A stretch of 64,000 nt of DNA from Pseudohalocynthiibacter aestuariivivens (lineage in GTDB: Bacteria > Pseudomonadota > Alphaproteobacteria > Rhodobacterales > Rhodobacteraceae), in assembly GCF_018457175.1 (NCBI RefSeq), contig NZ_JAGFNU010000002.1:186001-250000 (forward strand), given 5' to 3'. Made by a program: the position numbers and the translations under genes. Each line of letters begins with the position of its first letter. Position 1 is the stretch's first letter. Below the pieces are notes generated by a model. That model ran no database searches and had not been told where the DNA came from. It was given only the letters and a program-made list of their open reading frames with translations. This document shows positions 8,732 through 17,406 of the stretch, piece by piece.

Positions 8732-8755
8732 GGGGTATTATTATACCTTATTTTT
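8732..8755 (+). terminator. terminator after mocR
   Basis: GGTAT-TATT-ATACC hairpin followed by TTATTTTT, starting two bases after the MocR stop. The stem is short and AT-rich. Confidence 0.55.
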
Positions 8756-8795
8756 AAGTAATTGTTTTATATAAATAAATGCCGCATGAAGTCGC

Positions 8796-8823
8796 TTGAC
8801 TGTGCACTCAAACTCTATAGAAA
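8796..8823 (+). promoter_or_regulatory. putative rplM promoter
   Basis: TTGACT at 8796-8801 and TAGAAA at 8818-8823 are 16 bases apart; an overlapping TATAGA begins at 8816. The position about 65 bases before the L13 start suits a ribosomal-protein promoter. Confidence 0.4.
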
Positions 8824-8825
8824 CC

Positions 8826-8843
8826 GACCATCAATTCATGGTC
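8826..8843 (+). promoter_or_regulatory. hairpin in the rplM 5' leader
   Basis: GACCAT-CAATTC-ATGGTC is a perfect 6-bp stem between the putative promoter and the L13 start. In E. coli the rplM-rpsI mRNA is feedback-controlled by L13, so this could be part of a leader operator. That link is inference. Confidence 0.35.
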
Positions 8844-8887
8844 AGGCCAGTTTGCTTGCACCTTCACCAAAGCCTAGGGTTTTACAC

Positions 8888-9349
8888 ATGAAAACGTTCA
8901 CCGCTACCCCGGCGGATATCGACAAGAAATGGATCCTGATCGACGCTGAAGGCGTTGTTCTTGGCCGTCTTGCTTCGATCATCGCCATGCGCCTGCGCGG
9001 CAAGCACAAGCCGTCGTTTACTCCTCACATGGATATGGGCGACAACGTCATCGTCATCAACGCTGACAAGATTCAGCTGACCGGCAAAAAACGTGACGAC
9101 AAAATCTACTATCGCCACACCGGCCACCCCGGCGGCATTAAACAGAATACTGCACGCGATATCCTTGAGGGCAAATTCCCCGAGCGCGTTGTAGAGAAAG
9201 CCGTTCAGCGCATGTTGCCCGGCAACAAGCTGAGCCGCCAATTGATGACCAACCTGCGTGTTTACGCAGGTGCTGAGCACAAGCAAGAAGCCCAGTCACC
9301 CGAAGTGTTGGACGTTAAATCCATGAACTCCAAGAATACACGGAGCTGA
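8888..9349 (+). CDS. rplM: 50S ribosomal protein L13
   Basis: A 153-residue protein of the large subunit that binds 23S rRNA early in assembly. [38 protein letters not shown] and [16 protein letters not shown] are characteristic. The start at 8888 gives the standard N-terminus ([12 protein letters not shown]); the longer frame to 8762 would include the promoter. It ends two bases before rpsI in the conserved rplM-rpsI operon. Confidence 0.97.
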   Translation: MKTFTATPADIDKKWILIDAEGVVLGRLASIIAMRLRGKHKPSFTPHMDMGDNVIVINADKIQLTGKKRDDKIYYRHTGHPGGIKQNTARDILEGKFPERVVEKAVQRMLPGNKLSRQLMTNLRVYAGAEHKQEAQSPEVLDVKSMNSKNTRS

Positions 9350-9351
9350 TC

Positions 9352-9840
9352 ATGTCAGAAGATATCAAAACGCTCGACGATCTGAACACCGTTGTTGAAG
9401 GCACAGTCGCCGAAGTAGAAGCAGCGCCTGTTCACGAACAGGTCCGCGACGACCTTGGCCGCTCTTATGCAACCGGTAAACGTAAAGATGCGGTTGCCCG
9501 TGTCTGGATCAAACCAGGTTCTGGTAAGGTCACTGTAAACGGCAAAGAGATGGCTGTTTATTTTGCACGCCCGGTGCTGCAGATGATCCTGCGTCAGCCT
9601 TTCACCGTTGCTGGTGTTGAAGGCGAATTCGACGTGATGGCAACTGTTAAAGGTGGGGGACTCTCTGGTCAGGCCGGTGCGGTTAAGCACGGTATTTCCA
9701 AAGCGCTGCAACTTTATGAACCATCGTTGCGGGGTGCTCTGAAAGCTGCTGGCTTCCTGACACGCGACAGCCGCGTTGTGGAACGTAAGAAATTTGGTAA
9801 AGCCAAAGCGCGTAAGAGCTTCCAGTTCTCCAAACGCTAA
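9352..9840 (+). CDS. rpsI: 30S ribosomal protein S9
   Basis: A 162-residue small-subunit protein. An acidic N-terminal extension of about 35 residues, common in alphaproteobacteria, precedes the conserved body ([14 protein letters not shown]). The C-terminal tail ends in [11 protein letters not shown], which reaches the P-site tRNA. GGAG precedes the ATG. It is the last gene of the operon and is followed by a strong terminator. Confidence 0.97.
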   Translation: MSEDIKTLDDLNTVVEGTVAEVEAAPVHEQVRDDLGRSYATGKRKDAVARVWIKPGSGKVTVNGKEMAVYFARPVLQMILRQPFTVAGVEGEFDVMATVKGGGLSGQAGAVKHGISKALQLYEPSLRGALKAAGFLTRDSRVVERKKFGKAKARKSFQFSKR

Positions 9841-9857
9841 ACTTTGCGACATTACAG

Positions 9858-9890
9858 AAGGGCCGTCCATTTGGGCGGCCCTTTTGCTTT
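9858..9890 (+). terminator. Rho-independent terminator of rplM-rpsI
   Basis: An 11-bp stem built on AAGGGCCG/CGGCCCTT with an ATTT loop, then TTTTGCTTT. It sits between convergent rpsI and tetR and could serve both strands. Confidence 0.9.
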
Positions 9891-9893
9891 GTT

Positions 9894-10511
9894 TTATTCA
9901 TCCGGGGCGATCAACCCCAGCCCACGCAAGTAAATACCGATACCAGTCTCTAACAGTTCTTCTGGCGGGAAAGGCGAGATTGTACCGGGGGAACCACGTG
10001 CAAAAAGCTCTACCACGCCATGGCTCATCGCCCAGATATGCGCGCTGAACATAGAAGCGGGTGGTCGTTTGTCTGCCGGAATATGTTTTGAAAGCTCTTC
10101 TGCGGCGCGCTCCAACACGCCCATTGCGCGTTTCGCTACAAACGCGAGCTCTGGCGAACGGTTTATAGAGATGCCGCTCTCAAACATCGCCACATAATGC
10201 CCGGGATACCGACGCGCAAAGGCAAGATATGCGCGACCGGTTGATTCAAACGAGGCTAACGCCGATGGTTGGCCTTTCTCGTAGGCATATTCCATGAGTT
10301 CCGCAAATATCTCATACCCTTGGCGTGACGCTTCTGCGATAAGATCTTCACGGCCATCAAAGTGTCGGTAAACAGCTGCCGGGGTGACGCCAGCTTGCTT
10401 CGCCGCTTCGGACAGCGTGAAACCGGTTGGTCCTTTTGTCTCAATCAATTTCAGCGCCGCTTCAACCAAAGCTTCGCGCAGATTGCCGTGATGATAGCCG
10501 CGTTTAGACAT
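9894..10511 (-). CDS. TetR family transcriptional regulator
   Basis: A 205-residue repressor. The N-terminal helix-turn-helix is [23 protein letters not shown], then [23 protein letters not shown]. The C-terminal ligand-binding domain resembles the TetR_C_33/WHG type ([15 protein letters not shown]). The start at 10511 overlaps the ppk2 stop by 8 bases (ATGTCTAA), so the two are translationally coupled. The frame extends further upstream to 10742, but only as an alternate frame of ppk2. The target is unknown. Confidence 0.9.
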   Translation of the reverse strand: MSKRGYHHGNLREALVEAALKLIETKGPTGFTLSEAAKQAGVTPAAVYRHFDGREDLIAEASRQGYEIFAELMEYAYEKGQPSALASFESTGRAYLAFARRYPGHYVAMFESGISINRSPELAFVAKRAMGVLERAAEELSKHIPADKRPPASMFSAHIWAMSHGVVELFARGSPGTISPFPPEELLETGIGIYLRGLGLIAPDE

Positions 10512-11391
10512 CCCAGATTTCGGGGCCACCGCAAATATTGCTGTCCGGCCTGCAGGCGACGGATACATCTTTGCCAGCGTATTCGATCTGGCACAGCACC
10601 GCGCGAATTGCCGCAATCCGGGCACGCCGTTTATCGTCAGAGCGCACAACAGTCCAAGGCGCAGCCTCAGTATGGCTTTGTTCAAGCGTTTCGCGAATGG
10701 CGTCTGAATAGGTGTCCCAACGTTTAAGCCCTTCGACATCAATCCAGCTTAGCTTCCATTGCTTCAGCGGGTCTTTTTCGCGCTTCAGAAACCGGCGAAG
10801 CTGTTCAGCACGGCCAACATTAAGCCAGAGTTTGATGAAGTGAATCCCTTCGTCTGCCAGCATGTCTTCAAATTCTGGCAACTGGGTGAAGAAATGTTTG
10901 CGTTGTTCGGTTGTACAGAACTCAAAAACATGTTCCACAACACCGCGATTATACCAGGACCTGTCAAACAATGCGATTTCACCGCCTGCAGGTAAATGCT
11001 GAATGTAGCGCTGGAAATACCACTGGCTGGCTTCCCGGTCCGACGGCTTGGAAAGCGCGACTACCCGGGCGACGCGCGGGTTCAGGTTCTCACGGAACCG
11101 TTTTATCGTGCCGCCTTTACCTGCTGCGTCACGCCCTTCGAAAACAACGGAAACACGGGCACCGCTTTCCTTGACCCATGACTGCAGTTTGACCAGTTCT
11201 ACCTGCAATGCTGCTATGGTGTCTTCGTATTCTGATGTCGGCATGCTTTTTTCGTAGGGATAGCTAGCAGACAGAATATCCCGCTTTCTAGCATCCTCGA
11301 TGGCACTGCGCACAGGCTCCGGAGCTTCTGATTCAAAATACCTACTGATCGCCCCGTCAAAAGGAAGCTGCATCGCCCTGTTCTCCGTCAT
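10504..11391 (-). CDS. ppk2: polyphosphate kinase 2
   Basis: A 295-residue PPK2, which transfers phosphate between polyphosphate and nucleoside di- or triphosphates. Walker A is GRDAAGKGG at residues 86-94, Walker B is FDRSWYNR at 142-149, and the lid has [15 protein letters not shown] single kinase domain indicates the one-domain form. A start 18 bases downstream (MQLPFDG) is also possible; both have acceptable ribosome sites. Its 3' end overlaps a TetR gene, an unusual partner suggesting dedicated regulation of polyphosphate use. Confidence 0.93.
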   Translation of the reverse strand: MTENRAMQLPFDGAISRYFESEAPEPVRSAIEDARKRDILSASYPYEKSMPTSEYEDTIAALQVELVKLQSWVKESGARVSVVFEGRDAAGKGGTIKRFRENLNPRVARVVALSKPSDREASQWYFQRYIQHLPAGGEIALFDRSWYNRGVVEHVFEFCTTEQRKHFFTQLPEFEDMLADEGIHFIKLWLNVGRAEQLRRFLKREKDPLKQWKLSWIDVEGLKRWDTYSDAIRETLEQSHTEAAPWTVVRSDDKRRARIAAIRAVLCQIEYAGKDVSVACRPDSNICGGPEIWDV

Positions 11392-11442
11392 TCTTATCCT
11401 GAATATGGCGGTGTGAGCCCATCAGTGCAATGAAAGGCTGTG

Positions 11443-12363
11443 TCAGGACGTGCCGATCAGGTCCATATCATAGTGCGTCGTTTGATAAATTTCGTTTATC
11501 CAGTTGCCATAAAGCAAATGCGCGTGGCTCCGCCATCTATTCTGCGGGGTGAGGGCAGGGTTGTCATCTGGATAATAATTGATCGGAACGTTGATTTCAG
11601 TCCCAGACTCGATATCCCGATCATATTCCTGTTTCAGCGTCCCACTGTCATATTCAAAGTGATTGAAGATGTAGATTGCCCTGTGCTCCGGGTCTTCAAC
11701 CAGACAGGGACCAGACTCTTCGCTCCCCAATAGCGTTGTTAGCCCGTGAGCGTCGTCAATTTCAGATTGCCGCATCTCTGTCCAACGACTGACAGGAATG
11801 ACGCAGTCGTCCGAAAATCCGCGTAGATATGGTGAAGAGGGCGCAAGATTCTGGTGCCGAAAACACCCAAACGCCTTATGTGGCAGCATATGCTTTTGCA
11901 CACCGTGGAAGTGGTTGATCATTGCCATTCCACCCCAGCAAACCCCGAATGTGGAATGCACGTTCGTTTGGGTCCAATCCATGACTTCGACCAGTTCATC
12001 CCAATAGGTCACGTCCTCAAACGGAAGATGTTCTATCGGTGCGCCGGTAATAACCAGGCCATCAAATTTCTTTTCCTTCATTTCCTGGAAGGAATGATAA
12101 AAGGCTTCCATATGCTCAGAGGCCGTATTTTTGGTCTGGTGTTCAGACATCCTGATCAGAGTAAGTTCGATCTGAAGGGGTGTTGCACCGATCAGCCGGG
12201 CAAACTGTGTTTCTGTCTGAATTTTCATGGGCATCAGATTGAGAAGCCCGATCTGAAGCGGGCGAATATCCTGACGCGCTGCCTGCCGGTCAGACATGAC
12301 CATCACGCCCTCATTCGACAAAACGTCAAAAGCGGGCAAGTCTGATGGTATTTTTATTGGCAT
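11443..12363 (-). CDS. metA: homoserine O-acetyltransferase (MetA family)
   Basis: A 306-residue enzyme that acylates homoserine at the start of methionine synthesis. The nucleophile Cys142 is in [10 protein letters not shown]. Residue 111 is Glu ([11 protein letters not shown]); in this family Glu111 goes with acetyl-CoA and Gly111, as in E. coli, with succinyl-CoA, so acetyl transfer is predicted. AGGAG precedes the ATG. The gene lies 38 bases after an uncharacterised ATPase on the same strand. No SAM-II riboswitch is visible in that gap. Confidence 0.94.
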   Translation of the reverse strand: MPIKIPSDLPAFDVLSNEGVMVMSDRQAARQDIRPLQIGLLNLMPMKIQTETQFARLIGATPLQIELTLIRMSEHQTKNTASEHMEAFYHSFQEMKEKKFDGLVITGAPIEHLPFEDVTYWDELVEVMDWTQTNVHSTFGVCWGGMAMINHFHGVQKHMLPHKAFGCFRHQNLAPSSPYLRGFSDDCVIPVSRWTEMRQSEIDDAHGLTTLLGSEESGPCLVEDPEHRAIYIFNHFEYDSGTLKQEYDRDIESGTEINVPINYYPDDNPALTPQNRWRSHAHLLYGNWINEIYQTTHYDMDLIGTS

Positions 12364-12401
12364 ATTTGGCTCCTGTGCGTCGACGTCAGATAGTGCGAAA
12401 A

Positions 12402-13262
12402 TCAGTGGCTCTCAAGGGTGCGGGTGATGAGTGCATTGAAATCTTCGGCTGTCGTGACTGCTGCAATCTCTTCTGCGGTCACGGTGATACCCCAGTTTTC
12501 CGCCAAACTTTGATAACGGGGTTGGCGATTTGCAAGTGCCCGCTTGTAGGCCCAACGCACGAATGAGTCCGGATAGACTTTGGACTCGGGGATTTTGTTT
12601 TCACCCAGGTATTCCTTCCAGAGAGCGCGCAGCGTATCTGGCTGATAATACATAGGTTTTGGTGCCTTGTTGAACCTTTGGATCAACTGGTCCGTATGCG
12701 CGTCTGAGCCTTTGATCCAGACCAGAAGCAGGTTCTCTGACAACTCTGTAAGTACTGGATCGTTTGGGTCTTCCGGGTTTACAACTTCGCAGATTGAGCC
12801 ACCACTATCACAGACAAAATTCTGATAGCCGTAAAGGTCTTTGGCTCGCTCAATGAAATGAGCTGTGTCCAGCAACGCACTGATTTCGCCTGATTTATGC
12901 TGCTCTTGGCGGCGTAAATATTCATTGAAAGCGAGGCCGCCCTTGGACGTGTCACCGGGTTTGCCCAGATACGTCGAGAGTGGGGCGAGATTATTGAACG
13001 TAATATTGGAGGCAATGTAAATTGAATCGGACCGCAAAAGATCTGCCAGAAACGGCATCTTCATGGCCTCACGTTTATAATTATCGACGATGTGTTCCCC
13101 CATATAGCGAGTGCCGATGCGATAATCGATCGAGTAGTGAAACCAGTCACCTGAACCGCGCAAAATATTGGAAACATGGGTTTTGCCAAGGCCTGACATT
13201 CCAAAAAGCAGAACGCGTTTTCTGCTTGCTTGTTGCCAGTCATTTGCCGATGCGTAAAGCAT
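12402..13262 (-). CDS. P-loop ATPase of unknown function upstream of metA
   Basis: A 286-residue cytosolic protein with an N-terminal Walker A (GMSGLGKTH, residues 21-29). Later segments [12 protein letters not shown] and [20 protein letters not shown] resemble the core strands of small-molecule kinases, but no substrate motif is recognised. AAGGAGG sits six bases before the ATG at 13262, a strong start. Only 38 bases separate it from metA, so they are probably co-transcribed. A role in methionine or SAM metabolism is inference from position. Confidence 0.75.
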   Translation of the reverse strand: MLYASANDWQQASRKRVLLFGMSGLGKTHVSNILRGSGDWFHYSIDYRIGTRYMGEHIVDNYKREAMKMPFLADLLRSDSIYIASNITFNNLAPLSTYLGKPGDTSKGGLAFNEYLRRQEQHKSGEISALLDTAHFIERAKDLYGYQNFVCDSGGSICEVVNPEDPNDPVLTELSENLLLVWIKGSDAHTDQLIQRFNKAPKPMYYQPDTLRALWKEYLGENKIPESKVYPDSFVRWAYKRALANRQPRYQSLAENWGITVTAEEIAAVTTAEDFNALITRTLESH

Positions 13263-13333
13263 ACGCTGCCTCCTTGTGCCGTAGGCAAGTGGTATCCAGA
13301 GGTGCGCGAAGGGTCAATTGCTTATCACGTCAC

Positions 13334-13358
13334 AAAAAACCCCGCCGTCTAGGCGGGG
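13334..13358 (-). terminator. Rho-independent terminator of the outer-membrane protein gene
   Basis: CCCCGCC-N5-GGCGGGG stem followed by six T on the minus strand, 28 bases after the stop of the FadL-like gene. Confidence 0.9.
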
Positions 13359-13385
13359 TTTCGATATCACTGTATTTTGACAGAT

Positions 13386-14468
13386 TTAGAAGGTCACACC
13401 AACCTTTACACCAACACCAATCGCGTCGTTATCGGCGAAGTTTGAACCAATTGTCGTTGTCGTCGTATCGCCGATATCAATGTAGCGAACACCACCTGTA
13501 ATCTCGACATTATCGACCTTGTAAGTCGCGGCAAGCCCAATGCTCTTGTAACCGTCTACTGGCTGCAGGTTTCCTTGGCTCAACCCGCTGTTCGCTTCGT
13601 ATCCAAGAACAACAGCACCCGACCAACGTTCACTAAACCGTCGACCAAGACCCAAAGTATAAGAAGTCGTGTTGGATTTGCCGTCGGCTATCGGGCCACC
13701 CGCAATCGCAAAAAAGTCTAACGGATTTATCTGGAAAGCAGTCCATTCAACCCAGCGAACTGACCCGAAAACCAGCGTGTCTTTTGCAACCCCAGACTGG
13801 AATTCCAAGTTTACCGACTGTGGAATGGTTACGTCGAATGGTGTTCCACCGTTATCAGAAAACGTGTGCGTTATTTCAGAATTGTAGGTTAGTGCGACAC
13901 GCAACGCGATGTCCGGCCGTTCGTAAGCAGCACCAACAACATAGCCATATTGAACATCCGAACTTACACTCAAGGAATAGTTCAAAGCTGCAACGAGTCC
14001 AGATCCAATAAGGTTCAGATCACCACTCAGAGATTGGACGCGCACCCCACCGTAAACACTGTAATTGCTCGGAAACTTGTAGCGAACCAGTCCTGTCACA
14101 GCTGTTGAATCAACAACCGCAGTCGAACCTGAGAAAGGGTAAGGGTCGGCTCCTGTTCCGGGATAAGCGACGTTAGCACCCACTGGCTGATCCAGAATAA
14201 TTGCCACATCCAGATTCTCGCCTATGTCTTGTTTGTAGCCGAAAGAGTAATTTTGGTAGTTCGGGGCCATATCGCCGCTGGAAGCCGCTGCAAAAGGTGG
14301 ATTGGAAGTACCACTTACGCTTGGGCTAACTGTCGAAAAACTAAGTTCAGCGCGTGTACCCTCTTCAAAGAGAATACCAACCGATTGTGTCGATCGTTCC
14401 ATCCCCCCAGCCAGCGCTGTGCTGGAAGATATGGCGAGGGCAGCCGCCGCAGTCAAAACTTGTTTCAT
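13386..14468 (-). CDS. outer-membrane transport protein, OmpP1/FadL family
   Basis: A 360-residue beta-barrel protein. A signal peptide (MKQVLTAAAALAISSSTALA) precedes the mature start GGMERSTQSVG, where FadL proteins carry a small hatch region. Alternating hydrophobic strands run to a terminal Phe (VGVKVGVTF), as expected for BamA-dependent barrels. FadL-type channels take up long-chain fatty acids and other hydrophobic compounds. AGGAA lies ten bases before the start. It stands alone between terminator and promoter gaps. Confidence 0.85.
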   Translation of the reverse strand: MKQVLTAAAALAISSSTALAGGMERSTQSVGILFEEGTRAELSFSTVSPSVSGTSNPPFAAASSGDMAPNYQNYSFGYKQDIGENLDVAIILDQPVGANVAYPGTGADPYPFSGSTAVVDSTAVTGLVRYKFPSNYSVYGGVRVQSLSGDLNLIGSGLVAALNYSLSVSSDVQYGYVVGAAYERPDIALRVALTYNSEITHTFSDNGGTPFDVTIPQSVNLEFQSGVAKDTLVFGSVRWVEWTAFQINPLDFFAIAGGPIADGKSNTTSYTLGLGRRFSERWSGAVVLGYEANSGLSQGNLQPVDGYKSIGLAATYKVDNVEITGGVRYIDIGDTTTTTIGSNFADNDAIGVGVKVGVTF

Positions 14469-14625
14469 AGTATGGTGTTCCTGTTGGTTTTCATTTTGCT
14501 TATTTCTTAGGCGTTGACGTTATGCCCTATTAAAACAACAGGTCAAATCCTTACGCCGCGTCACAAATTTGTTATTTGGACGCACGCTATCAATACAACT
14601 TATGGTTTAGCTTGATTACGAAAAA

Positions 14626-15489
14626 TTACGGACGGCCTTCTGCCCTTATATTCAAGTAGTTAGCCGTCAGAATGATGAGCGCACCAAAAAGTGCGATATA
14701 TTCAAGCGGCTCATCGTAAAAAAGCACACCGATGATCACGATTACGGGAAGTCGCGCGAAATCAAATGGAATCACCACGACAGCGGGTGCGACGGAAAGT
14801 GCTTTTGTCATACAGAAATGCGCAAGAAGTCCCGCACATCCGATCAGGAACAGCCATGGCGTTGCATCTGCTGTTGGTAACTTGATGTCTCCATCAAAGC
14901 CTGCGCAAACAATACCAAAGATTGCCTGCATCAAGGTCAGGTAAAACAGGATTGATGTAATCCTTTCCGTTCCTGTTAAAACCTTTGTGCAGATTGTCGT
15001 TCCGGCAAACGCGATAGCGGCAAGTGCTGCTGCAAGGATGCCGATGCTCAATCCACCGGTGTCAGGCCGGGCAACGAGCATTACGCCTATGAAACCCAAA
15101 GCGGCCGCAAATGCACGAACCGGGGTAAGTCGCTCGCCCAAAAAAAACGGGGCAAGCAGGATCACCCAAAGAGGTGACGTGAATTCAAGCGCAAAGAGTT
15201 GCCCCAGTGGAATAATCGGCAATGCGTAGAACCACAGGTTTTGCCCGGTGAAATGGAAGAGGTTTCTAAGAAACTGTAAGGAAAGACGATTGCGGGTTAT
15301 CTGGTTCAATGTTCCCGCATATCCTGCGACCGCAACAACTATAATGATACCGAGAATTGACCGGTACATCATGATCTCAAAAGTGTCGAAGTCTTGCCGT
15401 ACCGCGCGCCCGGCAACTGCCATTGATGTGAATGAAACGATTGCCCCGCTCATATAAAAGGCTGCGAGCAAAATGGGAGGCATTTTCAT
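14626..15489 (-). CDS. EamA/DMT family transporter
   Basis: A 287-residue inner-membrane protein with about ten helices in two EamA repeats. The first repeat is seen at ALEFTSPLWVILLAPFFLGERLTPVRA and the second at VVIPFDFARLPVIVIIGVLFYDEPLE, each ending in the family's short Glu-containing turn. Members export amino acids or other metabolites; the substrate is not predictable here. Its ATG overlaps the stop of a 48-codon smORF (ATGA), which in turn overlaps guaA, so it is translated as the third gene of a coupled set. Confidence 0.88.
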   Translation of the reverse strand: MKMPPILLAAFYMSGAIVSFTSMAVAGRAVRQDFDTFEIMMYRSILGIIIVVAVAGYAGTLNQITRNRLSLQFLRNLFHFTGQNLWFYALPIIPLGQLFALEFTSPLWVILLAPFFLGERLTPVRAFAAALGFIGVMLVARPDTGGLSIGILAAALAAIAFAGTTICTKVLTGTERITSILFYLTLMQAIFGIVCAGFDGDIKLPTADATPWLFLIGCAGLLAHFCMTKALSVAPAVVVIPFDFARLPVIVIIGVLFYDEPLEYIALFGALIILTANYLNIRAEGRP

Positions 15490-15632
15490 TCAAGAACCTT
15501 GTCATGCTCGAATGTTGCAGTCTCCCAGTTCAGCGACAAAGACCAGTTATCGCCTATACAGCTCAGCGCTGGGAGTTCGCCAGCGCTGACAGGTGCTGCT
15601 GCGATACAGAGAACAGCAAGACGCGTAATCAT
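15486..15632 (-). CDS. 48-aa secreted small protein between guaA and eamA
   Basis: This frame begins [20 protein letters not shown], a Sec signal peptide with an Ala-x-Ala-like site, then [17 protein letters not shown] to the end. Its ATG shares ATGA with the guaA stop, and its TGA shares ATGA with the eamA start. Both overlaps and the signal peptide argue for a real gene. The mature part resembles the opening of longer periplasmic domains (Cys-x-Gly-x-x-W), so it may be a truncated form. Function unknown. Confidence 0.65.
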   Translation of the reverse strand: MITRLAVLCIAAAPVSAGELPALSCIGDNWSLSLNWETATFEHDKVLE

Positions 15633-17191
15633 TCCCATTCGATTGTCCCCGGAGGCTTGGAGGTAATGTCATAGGTCACGCGGTTAATACCCTGCACCTC
15701 ATTGATAATGCGGGTCGCGGTTTCACCAAGAAATTCATGGCTGAAGGGGTAATAATCGGCTGTCATGCCATCCACAGAAGTGACAGCGCGCAAAGCGCAG
15801 GCAAAATCATACGTTCTGCCGTCACCCATGACGCCGACCGTGCGTACCGGCAGGATCGCAACAAAGGCTTGCCAAATCTCGTCGTAAAGTCCGTGCTTTC
15901 TGATCTGGTCGATAAAGACCGCGTCAGCCTTACGCAGAATTTCCAGTTTCTCGCGGGTAATTTCACCCGGGCATCTGATAGCCAGTCCTGGGCCGGGAAA
16001 AGGATGACGACCTATGAAGCTGTCTGGCAAGCCAAGTTCAAGTCCCAATGCGCGAACTTCGTCTTTGAACAACTCACGCAGCGGTTCTACCAGTTTCAGA
16101 CCCATCTTTTCAGGCAAGCCGCCAACATTGTGGTGGCTTTTAATGGTAACTGACGGGCCTCCCGAGAAGCTGACCGACTCGATCACATCCGGATAGAGCG
16201 TTCCCTGGGCCAGAAACTTTGCGCCGCCCACTTCAGCGGCGTGTTTCTGGAACACATCGATGAACAGCCTGCCGATGATTTTGCGTTTGGTTTCCGGATC
16301 AAACTGACCGTCCAGCTCGCCTAGAAACAAGTCCTGCTCATCCGCGTGGATGAGCGGCATATTGTAATGGTCACGGAACATGGTCACGACTTCTTCGGCT
16401 TCGCCCTGACGCAGCAATCCGTGGTCAACAAAAACACAGGTCAGTTGATCACCAATCGCTTCATGAATCAAAACAGCCGCGACAGAGGAGTCAACTCCTC
16501 CGGACAACCCACAGATCACCTTTTTATCGCCGACCTGCTCGCGAATTTTTCGAATGGCCTCGTCCTTATAGGCACCCATTGTCCAGTCACCGGTGAAACC
16601 AGCCATGCGAACAAAATTTTCGTAGAGCTTGCTGCCGTTTGGCGTGTGGTGCACTTCCGGATGAAACTGAACCGCGTAGAAATTACGCGCTGTGTCTGCG
16701 GTAATTGCGTAAGGTGCATTTGGCGATGTTCCAAACACCTTAAAACCCGGTGCGATTTCAGAAACGTGGTCGCCGTGGCTCATCCAGACCTGCTCGCGAC
16801 CGCTATCGAACCAGCCCTTTAACAATAGCAAATCTGACTCCTCGGGCGTGACGAATGCGCGGCCAAATTCGGCAGTGCCATGGCCGCGTTCCACCTTGCC
16901 GCCCAGCATTTGCATCATCACTTGTTGGCCATAGCAAATTCCAAGAATAGGAATGCCCAGATCAAACACCGATGTCGGCGGACGCGGAGAGCTTGCATCA
17001 ATGACGCTGGCGGGCCCTCCCGAAAAGATCACTGCCTTGGGCGAAAATTCCGCCAAGAATTCTTCTGTAACTTTTTGGAACGGGTGAATTTCGCAATATA
17101 CATTGAGTTCACGCAGGCGACGCGCAATCAACTGCGTAACCTGGCTGCCAAAGTCGATTATAAGAAGTCGGTCATGTGATGTATTGGTCAT
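15629..17191 (-). CDS. guaA: GMP synthase (glutamine-hydrolysing)
   Basis: A 520-residue cytosolic enzyme that aminates XMP to GMP. The N-terminal glutamine amidotransferase has Cys86 in GICYGQQ and the partner His/Glu in [10 protein letters not shown]. The ATP-pyrophosphatase domain has the P-loop GLSGGVDSS near residue 230. The C-terminal dimerisation domain ends in the standard KPPGTIEWE. Full length. Its stop overlaps the start of a small secreted protein gene, which heads into an EamA transporter. Confidence 0.97.
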   Translation of the reverse strand: MTNTSHDRLLIIDFGSQVTQLIARRLRELNVYCEIHPFQKVTEEFLAEFSPKAVIFSGGPASVIDASSPRPPTSVFDLGIPILGICYGQQVMMQMLGGKVERGHGTAEFGRAFVTPEESDLLLLKGWFDSGREQVWMSHGDHVSEIAPGFKVFGTSPNAPYAITADTARNFYAVQFHPEVHHTPNGSKLYENFVRMAGFTGDWTMGAYKDEAIRKIREQVGDKKVICGLSGGVDSSVAAVLIHEAIGDQLTCVFVDHGLLRQGEAEEVVTMFRDHYNMPLIHADEQDLFLGELDGQFDPETKRKIIGRLFIDVFQKHAAEVGGAKFLAQGTLYPDVIESVSFSGGPSVTIKSHHNVGGLPEKMGLKLVEPLRELFKDEVRALGLELGLPDSFIGRHPFPGPGLAIRCPGEITREKLEILRKADAVFIDQIRKHGLYDEIWQAFVAILPVRTVGVMGDGRTYDFACALRAVTSVDGMTADYYPFSHEFLGETATRIINEVQGINRVTYDITSKPPGTIEWE

Positions 17192-17406
17192 GTCCGGGGA
17201 ATATTGATCATCGGAGAAATGTGCAAGAGCGCTGTGATTTTAGGTCACCGCTTATTTTTAAATTAGGAGGATTCAAACGTATACGAACCGCGGGAATGTC
17301 GCTTTCGCCTGCCAATAGCCGGATTCTTCGCTAAGTTGCCAATGCGTTTTCGATATCTTGGTAGAGAAACTGGTGCCACACACCAAATAATTCGGAGATC
17401 AGCAAA

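Noticed and set aside
10512-10742. N-terminal extension of the TetR gene
   Set aside because: This stretch is the shadow frame of ppk2; the family N-terminus and the overlap with the ppk2 stop support the start at 10511.
12364-12401. SAM-II riboswitch before metA
   Set aside because: The gap to the ATPase gene is only 38 bases and lacks the expected pseudoknot sequence.
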